In this document: piece after piece, positions 8,925 through 17,183 of the stretch
How positions within the stretch are numbered: position 1 is the first letter of the stretch
How the letters are laid out: every line of letters starts with the position of its first letter
Source: Deltaproteobacteria bacterium
GTDB lineage: Bacteria > Myxococcota_A > Bradymonadia > REDH01
Reading direction: 5' to 3'
Assembly: GCA_013205435.1 (NCBI GenBank)
Contig: JABMMX010000056.1
Coordinates: 1-40,552, forward strand
Length of the DNA stretch: 40,552 nucleotides
Program-made: the position numbers and the translations under genes
The notes under the pieces: generated by a model
Database searches by the model: none
Told to the model about the DNA's origin: nothing
The model's input: the letters and a program-made list of their open reading frames with translations, nothing else

Positions 8925-9943
8925 AGGCGCTCCACCAGCGGCAGGTAGTCGGCATAGCTCGGAAGCGGCCCCGTGCGGCACCAGAGCAGATCTTCGCGCT
9001 GCTCCACAACACCGGCAAGCGCCATCTCGTCGAGCTGCGACATCGTGTTCGCGAGCCGGATGAATGCCACCTGAAACTGCGCAGGACCGAGCGTCTCAAA
9101 ACTGCCCAGAACCGCGCCCAGCGGCTCGAGCGGCTCGGCAGAGGCAAGGAAGCCGGCGGTCAGCACATACCCCGCCTCCAGGTAGCCGAGCGACCGCCCC
9201 AGCGCTCTGTCCAACCCCCCGCTCGGGCGGCCGTGGCCCGGCAGGATGAGCGAAGGTTCAGGCGCGCTCCGCCACCGCTGCAGCGTCGCCCGATAGCTTG
9301 TCATGTTATCGCCGATCCGTTCGAGCAGCGGCGTGGGAAGACCCAGCACGATGTCGCCCGTCACGAGCCGGTCGCAGGCCTCGTCGTGCCATACACAGTG
9401 AAAGGGATCGTGGCCGCGCGCATCCTCGCATCGAAAGCGGCGGCCTCCCACGGTAATCGCCTCGCCAAAGGCCACGCCCACCGCGCCATGCAGCAGCCCG
9501 TCGCCACCCTGCCGGAAGGCCTTGCCAGAGCGGCCGCTCGCCAGCTGCCGAAGCCGCTCCATCCACTCCGACGGGGCCATCCGGCGACCCAGCCAGACCC
9601 GCCAACTCTCGCAGCGGTCGTAGTAGTCATAGTAGTTCTCAAAAGCTGGCCGCGTCCCCTCCCACACATACTGCGGGCAGCGCCAAGCATCGCCCAGCGC
9701 GACCCCACCACCCATGTGGTCCTCGTGGGTGTGGGTGTAGAAGACCGCCGCGACATCTGCCGGCACCAACCCAAGCTCCGCGAGGCAGGCGCAGAGCTGG
9801 TCGGTCGAATAGGTGAAACCGCTGTCGAAGAGCACCCAGCCCGCACCCGTCTCCATGGCATAGACATTGACCGGCGCCAGCGTGGGCGAGGTCAGCCGGA
9901 ACCGAACAAGACCCGGCTCCAGCTGCTGGACTGCGCTGCTCAT
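8921..9943 (-). CDS. Metallo-beta-lactamase-fold hydrolase
   Basis: This 340-residue cytoplasmic protein carries the metal-binding motif THTHEDHMGG (His71, His73, Asp75, His76). Further ligands are expected at GHDPFH, GDIVLGL and LPGHG, so both metals of the fold can be bound. A helical C-terminal third (from about residue 250) follows, as in LACTB2-like or glyoxalase II-related members. The substrate cannot be told from sequence. The start ATG overlaps the stop of the cysteine desulfurase gene (ATGA), and its own stop overlaps the TTG start of the Omp85 gene. It therefore sits in the middle of a translationally coupled operon. An LACTB2-like RNase or a thioester hydrolase are alternatives. 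Confidence 0.88.
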   Translation of the reverse strand: MSSAVQQLEPGLVRFRLTSPTLAPVNVYAMETGAGWVLFDSGFTYSTDQLCACLAELGLVPADVAAVFYTHTHEDHMGGGVALGDAWRCPQYVWEGTRPAFENYYDYYDRCESWRVWLGRRMAPSEWMERLRQLASGRSGKAFRQGGDGLLHGAVGVAFGEAITVGGRRFRCEDARGHDPFHCVWHDEACDRLVTGDIVLGLPTPLLERIGDNMTSYRATLQRWRSAPEPSLILPGHGRPSGGLDRALGRSLGYLEAGYVLTAGFLASAEPLEPLGAVLGSFETLGPAQFQVAFIRLANTMSQLDEMALAGVVEQREDLLWCRTGPLPSYADYLPLVERL

Positions 9944-11100
9944 TCTGATGCGCTCCGCTCCGTGCTCGCAGCACGGCCTCGGGCCACAATCCGCGGAAGC
10001 CGCGCCAGGAGTTCGTCCACCTCGTCGTCGGTCGTGAGCAGGCTCAGTCCGAACCGAACCGAACCGTGAAGGTAGCGCTCCGACAGGCCGAGCGCCGTCA
10101 GCACATGGCTCGGCTCCTTCACATTCGACTGGCAGGCGGAGCTGCTCGAGGCCGCGATCTCCACCTCGTCCAAGAGCTGCAGCATGGCCTCGCCCGAGCT
10201 GTCTTCGAACGATACGTTGAGGGTGGTTGGGAGCCGCGGCTCGCCGCCGCCGTTCACCACAACGCGCTCGATGTTGGCCAGGATCGCCTGCTCGAGCCGG
10301 TCCCGCAGCGCCTCAACCGCCCCGTAGGCGCCCTCTTCGAGCCGCCGCCGCGCAAGGTAGCTCGCCATCCCCATACCCACGATGCCAGGCACATTCTCTG
10401 TGCCCGAGCGGATGTCCCACTGCTGACCGCCTCCCACCAGCTGCGCAACGATGGGCGCGCCTCGCCTCACCGCCAACGCGCCAACGCCCTTGGGCCCATG
10501 AAACTTGTGGGCACTCAGCGCAAGGTAGTCCACGCCAAGCCGCCGCGCATGCACCGGCATCTTGCCCACGGCCTGCGTCGCGTCGCAGAGCAGCAGCGCG
10601 CCACGCGCCTTCGCTGCCGCCGCAATCTCAGCAACCGGGAAAATCACCCCCGTCTCGTTGTTCGCAAGCATGGTCGCGACCAGCAGCGTGTCGTCGCGGA
10701 GCGCAGCAGCAACCTCGGCGGCCGTGAGCCCGCCCGAAGACGAGACAGGAAGCACCGTGACCTCATAGCCCTGCGCCCGCAACCGCTCGATGGGATGCAG
10801 CACCGCGTGATGCTCAACCGACGAGACCACAATGTGACGACGCTCAGGCCGCGCCGCTGCGGCACCGAAGATGGCCAGGTTACAGGCCTCCGTTGCGCCA
10901 GAGGTGAAGACAATCTCTTCCGGTCGGCTGCCGATGAGCCGCCCCACCGCAACACGCGACTGCCGCAGCGCCTCGCGCGACTGCTCCGCAAAGAGGTGGA
11001 TGCTCGACGGGTTGCCGTAGAGCTCACCGAAGTAGGGCATCATCGCAGCCAGCACCTCCGGCAGCAGACGGGTCGTGGCGTTGTTGTCCAAGTAGATCAT
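9940..11100 (-). CDS. Cysteine desulfurase (NifS/IscS family)
   Basis: This 386-residue PLP enzyme takes sulfur from L-cysteine as a protein persulfide for Fe-S cluster assembly. The N-terminus YLDNNATT, the His/Asp region CDATQAVGK, the PLP lysine in SAHKFHGPKG (Lys199) and the catalytic Cys323 in SSSSACQS on a mobile loop are all present. Its position 4 nt downstream of nadA recalls the dedicated NifS-type desulfurases that lie beside nad genes in Bacillus and mature the NadA cluster. I infer that role here. No iscU, iscA or sufBCD lies in the window. Length and motifs are normal for the group I enzymes. Confidence 0.95.
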   Translation of the reverse strand: MIYLDNNATTRLLPEVLAAMMPYFGELYGNPSSIHLFAEQSREALRQSRVAVGRLIGSRPEEIVFTSGATEACNLAIFGAAAARPERRHIVVSSVEHHAVLHPIERLRAQGYEVTVLPVSSSGGLTAAEVAAALRDDTLLVATMLANNETGVIFPVAEIAAAAKARGALLLCDATQAVGKMPVHARRLGVDYLALSAHKFHGPKGVGALAVRRGAPIVAQLVGGGQQWDIRSGTENVPGIVGMGMASYLARRRLEEGAYGAVEALRDRLEQAILANIERVVVNGGGEPRLPTTLNVSFEDSSGEAMLQLLDEVEIAASSSSACQSNVKEPSHVLTALGLSERYLHGSVRFGLSLLTTDDEVDELLARLPRIVARGRAASTERSASE

Positions 11101-11104
11101 CGCC

Positions 11105-12256
11105 CTACCCCGTTATCTCAATCATGCGCTGGAGCGAGAGCCTGGCCCCCTCCGCAATCCGCTCCGGCACCTTCACCACGTTGACCAAGCGCCCCTCGGC
11201 CAGCTCGTCCAGCACCCAGAGAAGGTAGTTCGGACGGATGCGATACATCGTGGCACACAGACACTGGAACGGACTCAGCGAGGCGATGAAACGGTCGGGC
11301 ATCATCGCCCGCAGCCGGTGCACCAGATTGATCTCCGTCCCCACAGCCCAGGCCGTCCCCGGCGGGCTGTTGCGAATCGTCTCAATGATGAAGTTGGTCG
11401 AGCCCGCCTCATCGGCCGCCTGCACCACCTCGAAGGTACACTCGGGGTGGACGATGATCCGGATGTCGGGCCGCTCCGCCCGCCAGTGGTCAATCTGTCC
11501 CACCGCAAACCCCATATGGACCGAACAGTGCCCCTTCCAAAGCAGCACCCGCGCCCGGGCGACGGTCTCCGCATCATGGCCGCCATTGGGCAACGCGGGG
11601 TCCCAGACAATCATCTCGTCGAGCGGCACGCCGAGCGCGAAGCAGGTGTTGCGGCCCAGATGCTGGTCGGGAAAGAAGAGCAGCTTCTGGCCCTGTGAGA
11701 AGGCCCACGACACCACCTTTGCAGCATTGGAGGAGGTGCAGACCGCACCACCGCGACGGCCGACAAAGTCTTTCAGGTTGGCCGCGCTGTTGATGTAGGT
11801 GATGGGCACGATGGTGTCGGTGGTGCAGGCCGCCATCTCGTCCCAGGCCAGCTCCACATCGTCGAGGTTGGCCATGTCTGCCATGGTGCAGCCGGCGCGC
11901 AGGTCCGGCAGAATCACCTGCTGCCCCGGCCCCGTCAGGATGTCGGCTGACTCGGCCATGAAGTGGACGCCCGCGAAGATGACGAACTCCGCCTCCCGCT
12001 CCGCCGCAGCAGCCTTGGCAAGCGCATACGAATCGCCCGTCCGGTCAGCGAAGCGGATGACATCGTCCACCTGGTAGTGGTGGCCGAGAATCATCAGACG
12101 GCTGCCGAATGCAGCACGGCGCGCTGCGATGCGCGCCAGCACCTCGTCATTGGCAAGCTCAGCATAGGCTTTGCCAGGCGTCGGCCGGACCGCCCGTTCG
12201 GCACGGGCAAAAATGGAACCTTCTTCGAGCTCTTCCATGGCGGAAACAACCTCCAT
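11105..12256 (-). CDS. nadA: Quinolinate synthase A
   Basis: NadA condenses iminoaspartate with dihydroxyacetone phosphate to quinolinate in de novo NAD synthesis and needs a [4Fe-4S] cluster. The 383-residue protein has LMILGHHYQVDDVI, three-fold repeated alpha/beta domains, and the cluster cysteines in GCTMAD (Cys123), KGHCSVHM (Cys244) and the C-terminal QCLCATMYRI (Cys332/Cys334). The start is either the ATG at 12256 or the one at 12238; a GGAGG between them is about 12 nt from the second, so the choice is open. nadB and nadC are not adjacent. It heads the minus-strand operon that continues with the cysteine desulfurase. A perfect inverted repeat lies upstream (see 12316-12356). Confidence 0.96.
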   Translation of the reverse strand: MEVVSAMEELEEGSIFARAERAVRPTPGKAYAELANDEVLARIAARRAAFGSRLMILGHHYQVDDVIRFADRTGDSYALAKAAAAEREAEFVIFAGVHFMAESADILTGPGQQVILPDLRAGCTMADMANLDDVELAWDEMAACTTDTIVPITYINSAANLKDFVGRRGGAVCTSSNAAKVVSWAFSQGQKLLFFPDQHLGRNTCFALGVPLDEMIVWDPALPNGGHDAETVARARVLLWKGHCSVHMGFAVGQIDHWRAERPDIRIIVHPECTFEVVQAADEAGSTNFIIETIRNSPPGTAWAVGTEINLVHRLRAMMPDRFIASLSPFQCLCATMYRIRPNYLLWVLDELAEGRLVNVVKVPERIAEGARLSLQRMIEITG

Positions 12257-12315
12257 CCTGCGCCCGTGACCAGCGCGAGCCGGCCTCTCGAAGGGCCCCT
12301 CGGGAGCCTCCGACC

Positions 12316-12356
12316 AGCGGTGCGTTTCAGACTAGCCGCACGAACCCCGCACCGCT
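12316..12356. promoter_or_regulatory. Inverted repeat in the nadA/rnd divergent region, possible operator
   Basis: AGCGGTGCG at 12316-12324 is the exact reverse complement of CGCACCGCT at 12348-12356, with a 23-nt spacer. The repeat lies in the 134-bp gap between nadA (minus) and the RNase D-like gene (plus), where a regulator of NAD synthesis would bind. It has no T-run on either side, so it is a poor terminator candidate. The operator role is inference. Confidence 0.4.
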
Positions 12357-12390
12357 AGAAGACCCTCGTCCCGCTCAAGAGAAACTTTCC

Positions 12391-13539
12391 GTGATCGACC
12401 GCACCTTTTGCTTTCTCGAGCGCGACGATGACCTTCGTGACTGGGTGGCCGAGCATGCAGACAGCCTCGAAGGGGCTGTCATCGCGCTCGACATCGAGGA
12501 GGACCGAGAGCGTGGCTACGCTCCACTCGTCGCCCTCATCCAGGTGACCATTGATGAGCACGACGTTATCTTCGACCCGCTGCGCCTCAGCAAGCCGGCG
12601 CTCTGCGAAGCCATCGAGCTCGTCTGCCTGCTCCCCGACGCCGTCGTTATCCACGGCTCGCACAACGATGTCACAGGCCTCAAGCGCGACTTCGGTGTAG
12701 GCCCAAAGCGGCTCATCGACACGCAGGTCGCCGCCCGCTTCCTCGGCGAGCGTGCCTTCGGGCTCGCGCCGCTGCTCGCATCGCGATTGAACATTGTCCA
12801 CGACAAGAGCGTGCGCCGCTCCGACTGGACCGCTCGCCCGCTCGGCGAGGAGCAGCTCATCTATGCCCGCGCCGACACCTCCAACCTGCTCGACCTCTGG
12901 TATGATCTCGAGGCCGATCTCGAGGAGAGAGCTTTGCTCGACGACTTCGATGACGAGTGCGCAGCCCTCAACGCCGACCAGCCGGAGCCGCAGCGCCTCG
13001 ACCCATGGGGCTGGCGCAACCTCAAGGGGCTCGGCAACCTCGACCAGGCCGCAGCGCAGCGCCTCGCCGCCCTTTGGGGCTGGCGCGACCGGGTAGGCCG
13101 TGAGCGCAACCTCCACGTGACCCGTGTGCTCCCGCCGTGGGCCCTCATCCTCCTGGCTGAGCGGGGAAGCAGCGCCCTCACCCGCCGCCGCTCCTCGGGC
13201 CTAGACCCCGCAATCTTCGACGCCGAGCACGAGGGGCTCGCGCTGCTGCTCGACAACCCACCGGAGCTCCCGCCCCCGGCCGCGCCGGCGCCCCGCAGCG
13301 CAGGACAGGGCCGAAGCGAGAGCGAGCGCCGGCTCGAACTTCTGCTGCAGTGGCGGAACGAGACAGCAGAAGCCACCGGCCTCGAACCGGGCTTCCTCGC
13401 CTCCCGGACCGTGCTCCTCGATGTTGCTCGACTGCTCGATCCAAGCCCCGCAAACATCGCCGCAGTCGCCGATGTGCGCCGCTGGAGAGCCGACAGATAT
13501 GCCCCGATTTGGTCTGATTTGATGCGCCGCGTCGGCTAA
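12391..13539 (+). CDS. rnd: Ribonuclease D-like 3'-5' exonuclease with HRDC-type tail
   Basis: This 382-residue enzyme of the DEDDy superfamily probably trims tRNA or other RNA 3' ends. Motif I is ALDIEED near residue 32, motif II is HGSHNDVTGLKRDFG, and motif III is YARADTSNLLDLW with the Tyr-X3-Asp that defines DEDDy. After about residue 205 a helical HRDC-like region follows (RLAALWGWRDRVGRERN), then a Pro/Ala linker and a second helical segment. The start GTG at 12391 is chosen because homology begins right there; the frame is open to 12109, but that part lies in the nadA 5' region and is not protein-like. The ribosome site is weak (AAGAGAAA). Confidence 0.87.
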   Translation: MIDRTFCFLERDDDLRDWVAEHADSLEGAVIALDIEEDRERGYAPLVALIQVTIDEHDVIFDPLRLSKPALCEAIELVCLLPDAVVIHGSHNDVTGLKRDFGVGPKRLIDTQVAARFLGERAFGLAPLLASRLNIVHDKSVRRSDWTARPLGEEQLIYARADTSNLLDLWYDLEADLEERALLDDFDDECAALNADQPEPQRLDPWGWRNLKGLGNLDQAAAQRLAALWGWRDRVGRERNLHVTRVLPPWALILLAERGSSALTRRRSSGLDPAIFDAEHEGLALLLDNPPELPPPAAPAPRSAGQGRSESERRLELLLQWRNETAEATGLEPGFLASRTVLLDVARLLDPSPANIAAVADVRRWRADRYAPIWSDLMRRVG

Positions 13540-13540
13540 T

Positions 13541-13583
13541 GGTCGAAAAATCGACCTGCGCACCATTGGTTCGAACCGTTTTT
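13541..13583 (+). terminator. Possible weak terminator after the RNase D-like gene
   Basis: A 6-bp perfect stem with an AAAA loop (GGTCGA/TCGACC, 13541-13556) is followed by the palindrome GGTTCGAACC (13568-13577) and TTTTT at 13579-13583. The T-run is attached to the weaker of the two foldings, so the assignment is tentative. Confidence 0.3.
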
Positions 13584-13691
13584 GTTGCGCTACCCGATTT
13601 TTTCCCCTAACAGCCGCCCCCGTACCAACTGCTTTTGAATTCCGTTTCAGCCCGCCGAGCAATCGGCACTTTCCCTCTTGAGGTTACTACA

Positions 13692-13964
13692 ATGTCGTTC
13701 TTCCGTCTCTCGCTGTCTGCCGCCGTCCTCGCCTCTGCTGCCCTCCTTGCTGGTTGCCCGTCGGCTCCCCCGGCCGCCAACGAAGGTTCGGCCGCCACGT
13801 CGGCCGGTTCCGCCGAGGCCAAGCCTGCCGAGCCCGCGAAGATCGCGGAGCCGATCCCGACCCGGACGCCTGCTGCTGAGGGCACGGGCTCGGGCGCCGC
13901 TGCTGCTGCCCCCGCCGCTGGCTCGGGCGCTGCCGTCCCGACGACTGCTCCCACGGGCAAGTAA
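13692..13964 (+). CDS. Small Ala/Pro-rich lipoprotein
   Basis: This 90-residue protein has a clear type II signal peptide (MSFFRLSLSAAVL..., lipobox LAGC, Cys22). The mature 69 residues are almost only Ala, Pro, Gly, Ser, Thr, Glu and Lys with no hydrophobic core, so they are probably disordered. It may be an envelope tether or an abundant small lipoprotein like Lpp in role, though it lacks Lpp heptads. The ATG at 13692 has GAGG about 9 nt upstream; the frame runs further up to 13635 but without a signal-like start. The gene stands alone, with an A/T-richer leader and a strong terminator behind it, which suggests its own, perhaps high, expression. Confidence 0.8.
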   Translation: MSFFRLSLSAAVLASAALLAGCPSAPPAANEGSAATSAGSAEAKPAEPAKIAEPIPTRTPAAEGTGSGAAAAAPAAGSGAAVPTTAPTGK

Positions 13965-13996
13965 TCGGGCGGCGCCGCAAGGCGCTGTACTACGCT

Positions 13997-14029
13997 CGGC
14001 GCGGGCTCGGTCGCGCCGTTTGCGTTTTT
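13997..14029 (+). terminator. Rho-independent terminator of the small lipoprotein gene
   Basis: CGGCGCG (13997-14003) pairs with CGCGCCG (14012-14018) over an 8-nt loop. TTTGCGTTTTT follows directly. It lies 32 nt after the lipoprotein stop. The remaining bases up to 14114 show nothing further. Confidence 0.75.
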
Positions 14030-14114
14030 GCTCCTCGCTCTGCACACCGCGCCTCGCGCGCCGCGCGGACCGGCGCCTCGAACGTAGCGTTCGTTACCGC
14101 CTCGACCGCGAACC

Positions 14115-14732
14115 TCAGCCGGGCCAGTGCCCGTCGAGCCGCAGGTGCTCCCAGATAACCTGGCACAGGTACTCCACCGCCTCCATGTGCCGCATGGCAT
14201 CAGACACCCGGGCGCCCCAAGCATAGACGCCGTGCCCTGCAACCAGCACCGCGCCCGCATCGGGACGCGAGGCCGCCAGCACCGCCTGCGCCAGCGTCGG
14301 GATGTCGCCATGGTTGGGCACGATCGGAAGCGTCAGCACATCGCCTTCGCCCCAGAAGCCCATCGCCTTGATGAGCTCCCAGCCCGTCACCGTTACCTGC
14401 CCCGCCGCCACGAAGCGCTGCGCCACCATCGTCGCATAGAGCGGGTGACCGTGGAGGATCGCCCCAGGCGCGTAGCGACCGTAGAGCAGGTCGTGGACCG
14501 AGGTCTCTGCCGACGACTTGGCCGCCCGCTCGTCGATCCGCCGGAGCCCCACCTCAAAGAGGAGAAAGTCCTCCGTCGTCAGCTCGCTCTTGGAGCCCCC
14601 CGACGCGCTGATAAGGTAGCGCGTTGGCGTTCCTTCGCGGCGCACCGAAAGATTGCCCGAGGTCGCCGGTACCCAGTTCCGGGAACCCATCTTGCGACCT
14701 GCCTCGATCAGCAACGAGACCTCTTCTTCCAT
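14115..14732 (-). CDS. mtnB: Methylthioribulose-1-phosphate dehydratase
   Basis: MtnB dehydrates methylthioribulose 1-phosphate in the methionine salvage pathway. The 205-residue protein is a class II aldolase-fold Zn enzyme: NWVPATSGNLSVR near the start, ISASGGSKSELTTEDF, the acidic residue in SSAETSVHDLLY, the zinc-binding HGHP, and a third His in VAGHGVYAWG. Length fits the family. I chose the ATG at 14732 because CCGGAGAG lies 4-5 nt upstream; the frame extends to 14774 without a better site. No mtnA, mtnC or mtnD is nearby, and the divergent neighbour is an aminotransferase that could act at the end of the same pathway. Confidence 0.9.
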   Translation of the reverse strand: MEEEVSLLIEAGRKMGSRNWVPATSGNLSVRREGTPTRYLISASGGSKSELTTEDFLLFEVGLRRIDERAAKSSAETSVHDLLYGRYAPGAILHGHPLYATMVAQRFVAAGQVTVTGWELIKAMGFWGEGDVLTLPIVPNHGDIPTLAQAVLAASRPDAGAVLVAGHGVYAWGARVSDAMRHMEAVEYLCQVIWEHLRLDGHWPG

Positions 14733-14753
14733 GGAACTCTCCGGCTCGCGCAT

Positions 14754-14769
14754 CGCGGGCTGACCCGCG
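14754..14769. repeat. Hairpin-forming inverted repeat upstream of mtnB
   Basis: CGCGGG (14754-14759) and CCCGCG (14764-14769) form a perfect 6-bp stem with a CTGA loop, 21 nt before the mtnB start in the divergent gap with the aminotransferase gene. It could be a leader hairpin or an operator half-site pair. No SAM riboswitch-like structure is evident. Confidence 0.3.
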
Positions 14770-14870
14770 CGCATCGTCTCAAATGGCGTGGGGCTAGCCG
14801 CTCCGCGCCGCGAATGCTAGCAGCGCCCTCCACCGCAAAGCGACCTCGCTACTCACCACGTAGGATGACC

Positions 14871-16037
14871 ATGAATCGCCACCACATCGCAGCCCGCGTT
14901 GCAGGCCTCACCCAGTCCGAAATCCGCGCCATGACACGCGCCTGCAACGCCGTCGGCGGCATCAACATGGGTCAGGGCGTCTGCGACGTTCCCGCTGAGC
15001 TCCTCATCAAAGAGGCTGCCAAGACCGCCATCGACAGCGACATCTCGCTCTACACCCGCTTCGATGGCGAAGAGCGGCTCCGCCGCGCCCTCGCCCACAA
15101 GTTCACCAACTACAACAAGGTGAACTACAACTTCGAGAGCGAGATCTGCGTCACGCTCGGCGCCTCCGGCGCCTTCGCCTGCGCCCTCACCGCCCTGCTC
15201 AACGCGGGCGACGAGATCCTCATGTTCGAGCCCTTCTACGGCTACCACTGGAACACGGCCTACATCGCCGGCCTCAACCCCGTGCCGATCCCGCTCGCGC
15301 CCCCCGACTTCGCCTTCGACGTCGAGCTCATCCGCTCCCGCATCACCCCCAAGACCCGCGCCATCCTGGTCAACACGCCCGGAAACCCGAGCGGCAAGGT
15401 CTTCTCGCGCGCCGAGCTCGAGACCATCGCGGCCCTCTGCATCGAGTTCGACCTGCTCTGCCTCACCGATGAGGTCTACGAGTATCTGACCTTCGACACC
15501 GAGCATGTCAGCATGGCCTCCATCGAAGGCATGCGCGAGCGCACCGTGACGATGGGCAGCTACAGCAAGACCTTCAGCATCACCGGCTGGCGCATCGGTT
15601 ACGCGGCCGCCTCTGAGCCGCTCGCCCGCGCCATCGGCATGGTCAACGACCTCTACTACAACTGCGCGCCCGCTCCGCTGCAGCGCGCAGTCGCCGTCGG
15701 CATCGAGACCTACGGCCCCGAGTTTTACACCGACCTCGCCAAGACCTACCGCAAGAAGCGCGACATCTTCTGCGAGCTGCTCACCGAAATCGGCCTCGAC
15801 CCCATCGTCCCCAAGGGCGCCTACTACGTGCTCGCCGACAACCGCCGCCTCGGCGCCGCCAACGACAAGGATGCAGCCATGAAGCTGCTGCACGAGAGCG
15901 GCGTCGCCGCCATCGCAGGCTCCGCCTTCTACACGGGCGAGACCGGCGAAGGGCTCCTCCGATTCTGCGTCGCCAAGAGCGACGAAGACCTTGCCCGCGC
16001 CTGCGACCAGCTCCGCAACTGGGGCAGCAAGCACTAG
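14871..16037 (+). CDS. Class I/II PLP-dependent aminotransferase
   Basis: This 388-residue cytoplasmic enzyme has the fold-type I features: NMGQGVCDVP near the start, TLGASGAF, NTPGNPSG, LCLTDEVYEYL with the Asp that contacts PLP, the lysine in GSYSKTFSITGWRIGY, and a C-terminal Arg in LLRFCVAKS. Sequence style is closest to the kynurenine/methionine-type aminotransferases (YbdL-like) rather than strict aspartate transaminases. The ATG at 14871 has TAGGA at the right distance; another ATG lies two codons upstream. With mtnB divergent from it, amination of ketomethylthiobutyrate to methionine is an attractive but unproven role. Confidence 0.9.
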   Translation: MNRHHIAARVAGLTQSEIRAMTRACNAVGGINMGQGVCDVPAELLIKEAAKTAIDSDISLYTRFDGEERLRRALAHKFTNYNKVNYNFESEICVTLGASGAFACALTALLNAGDEILMFEPFYGYHWNTAYIAGLNPVPIPLAPPDFAFDVELIRSRITPKTRAILVNTPGNPSGKVFSRAELETIAALCIEFDLLCLTDEVYEYLTFDTEHVSMASIEGMRERTVTMGSYSKTFSITGWRIGYAAASEPLARAIGMVNDLYYNCAPAPLQRAVAVGIETYGPEFYTDLAKTYRKKRDIFCELLTEIGLDPIVPKGAYYVLADNRRLGAANDKDAAMKLLHESGVAAIAGSAFYTGETGEGLLRFCVAKSDEDLARACDQLRNWGSKH

Positions 16038-16062
16038 CGCGGAGCAGCCGGCAAAGGCCGCA

Positions 16063-17091
16063 TCAGGTCGGCCACTCCATCACCAGCTTGCCCACGGTAG
16101 CACCCCGCTCCAGGTCGGCGTGTGCCGCAGGGAGCTCCGAGGCGGGACGGCGGCTCAGTTCGAGTTTCACCGTACCATCGGCTACCAGTGCAGCGGCCCG
16201 CTCCGTCACGGCACGCATTGCGGCCGGACGCGCATCGGCAACGCGGAGCATGTTGACGCCGATGAGGCCGCGCGAGCTTGAGAGGAAGACGAGCGGGTGA
16301 AAGAGTCCGAACTCCAACGCGCGGAGCGGTGCCAGCAGCCGCGACCAGCCGCCGGCTGCCATCGTTGCCACGCCGAAGCAGACCATGCGGCCGCCGTGCG
16401 CAAGCAGGCCCCAGGTGCGGCGCGCCTCTGCCCCACCCAGCGAGTCGAAGATGAGATCGTAGCCACCGGGGGCCGCCGCGCGGAGCGCAGCAAGGTCGCC
16501 GCCCGAGCCGTTGGTCACCACCGGCACCGCGCCCAGCGCGCGCAGGCGGTCGCACTTGCCGGCGCTGCGGGTCGTCGCGATCACGGTCGCCCCTCTGGCC
16601 ACCGCCATCTGCGTGAGCCAGAGCCCCACGCCGCCGGCAGCAGCGCGAATGAGGACCGTGTCGCCCGCATGGATGGTCGCCACCCACTCTGCGCACCAGA
16701 CCGCCGTTGCGCCCTGCACAGGGATTGCTGCAGCCTGCGCGAAGTCCACCTCTGCAGGAAGGGAAACCAGCCCCTCGGCGAGCGTCACCACGCGGCGGCC
16801 GTAGCCCCCGAAACGGGTGAGCGCCATCACACGGTCGTCCACCTTCCAACCTTCTACGCCAGGACCCACCGCGGAGATGATGCCCGCAACCTCGTAGCCC
16901 AGCGTCGCCGGGTTGGGAGGCGCGTCTGGATAGACGCCGAGCCGCGCCATCACATCGGCAAAGTTGAGCCCGAAGGCCGCTGCGTCGACCACAACCTCTC
17001 CCGTTCTGGGTGCTCGGAGCTCCACCGACCGTTGCTCAAAGGCAGCCGCCGCCGCTCCGTTACGAACCAACACCCATGCCTCGGTCTGCAT
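16063..17091 (-). CDS. Zinc-free MDR-type oxidoreductase, quinone reductase/VAT1-like
   Basis: This 342-residue NAD(P)H-dependent medium-chain reductase has a GroES-like N-terminal half (NFADVMARLGVYPDAPP, GYEVAGIISAVG) and a Rossmann half with AAAGGVGLWLTQMA. The cysteines and histidines of zinc alcohol dehydrogenases are missing, as in quinone oxidoreductases. The long insert LFHPLVFLSSSRGLIGVNML resembles VAT-1-like members. The ATG at 17091 has GGAG 7 nt upstream; the frame extends to 17154 without support. It is divergent from the acyl-CoA dehydrogenase gene with about 90 bp between starts and convergent with the aminotransferase. The substrate is not predictable. Confidence 0.88.
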   Translation of the reverse strand: MQTEAWVLVRNGAAAAAFEQRSVELRAPRTGEVVVDAAAFGLNFADVMARLGVYPDAPPNPATLGYEVAGIISAVGPGVEGWKVDDRVMALTRFGGYGRRVVTLAEGLVSLPAEVDFAQAAAIPVQGATAVWCAEWVATIHAGDTVLIRAAAGGVGLWLTQMAVARGATVIATTRSAGKCDRLRALGAVPVVTNGSGGDLAALRAAAPGGYDLIFDSLGGAEARRTWGLLAHGGRMVCFGVATMAAGGWSRLLAPLRALEFGLFHPLVFLSSSRGLIGVNMLRVADARPAAMRAVTERAAALVADGTVKLELSRRPASELPAAHADLERGATVGKLVMEWPT

Positions 17092-17183
17092 CTTCTCGCT
17101 CCATGCTGCTGCTTGGCACTTGTCGGCCCTTTCGACGCGCGATAAGCCCGCCAAGACCCAACCGTAGCAGGAGTAGCGGCGCC

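Noticed and set aside
14733-14870. SAM riboswitch upstream of mtnB or the aminotransferase
   Set aside because: The gap is too short and shows only one small hairpin, with no conserved riboswitch core or terminator.
14853-16034. A 393-codon frame antisense to the aminotransferase
   Set aside because: It is a shadow frame; repetitive Gly/Val/Asp/Glu composition and no ribosome site.
17114-17135. TGGCAC as a sigma-54 -24 element before the acyl-CoA dehydrogenase
   Set aside because: The required TTGC-like -12 element is missing at the proper spacing (GGCC is there instead).
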